This document shows positions 48,637-48,652 of a stretch of 48,652 nucleotides of DNA, in pieces. The stretch is from contig JH154242.1 of NCBI GenBank assembly GCA_000226015.1, forward strand, positions 1-48,652, read 5' to 3'. The notes beneath the pieces were generated by a model, which saw only the letters and a program-made list of their open reading frames with translations, was not told where the DNA came from and did not search any database. This DNA comes from Mnemiopsis leidyi (Eukaryota; Ctenophora; Tentaculata; Lobata; Bolinopsidae). The translations under genes were made by a program, and so were the position numbers. Position 1 is the first letter of the stretch. The number at the start of each line of letters is the position of its first letter.

Positions 48637-48652
48637 GGCAGTTGGCTCTGAT

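Overview
The window is animal nuclear DNA. It is AT-rich, and its genes are split by short introns (mostly 100-500 bp) with GT...AG ends. Families typical of animals are present: a HUNK-type AMPK-related kinase, a TRIM-like RING/B-box protein, a homeodomain protein, an FKBP51/52-type co-chaperone and a CCP-domain surface protein. Compact genes, a cysteine protease ending in a ShKT domain and many lineage-specific genes suggest an early-branching marine invertebrate. A cnidarian is my best guess, but the species cannot be fixed from sequence alone. Every multi-exon model below was joined by hand by matching splice sites, intron phase and family similarity.

Layout: 1-2784 is non-coding with a 37-bp tandem array. 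2785-7741 (+) is a complete HUNK-like kinase. 8218-10382 (-) is a divergent actin-related protein. 11657-13394 (-) is a probably GPI-anchored protein with two CCP/sushi-like modules, and 13605-14062 (-) is a small secreted or GPI-type protein. 16294-19108 (+) is a RING/B-box1/B-box2/coiled-coil protein, possibly with an upstream exon at 14781. 19764-23046 (-) is a papain-family protease with a C-terminal ShKT domain; one of its introns carries an antisense copy of the TRIM B-box2 exon. 24280-25899 (+) is an intronless BTB-like protein.

26910-40239 (-) is the most striking locus: a 19-exon, 789-residue phospholipase D of the plant C2-PLD type. Both HKD catalytic motifs have lost His, and the catalytic Lys is replaced (Arg in the first, Ser in the second). 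Its 7-kb intron 12 holds two complete genes on the opposite strand: a type I membrane protein with an ephrin-receptor-like Cys module (29647-31160) and a divergent homeodomain protein (32660-35063). A 15-bp minisatellite starts just inside intron 11 and a 31-bp minisatellite lies past the 3' end.

41839-48636 (-) holds three closely spaced co-oriented genes: an FKBP/TPR protein, the tRNA adenosine deaminase subunit ADAT2 (single exon) and an aldo-keto reductase-like protein whose last intron contains a decayed LINE. Several enzyme-fold proteins here (PLD, AKR, FKBP, ARP) have lost family catalytic or ligand residues while keeping intact reading frames. About 30% of the introns modelled have T at donor position +3.
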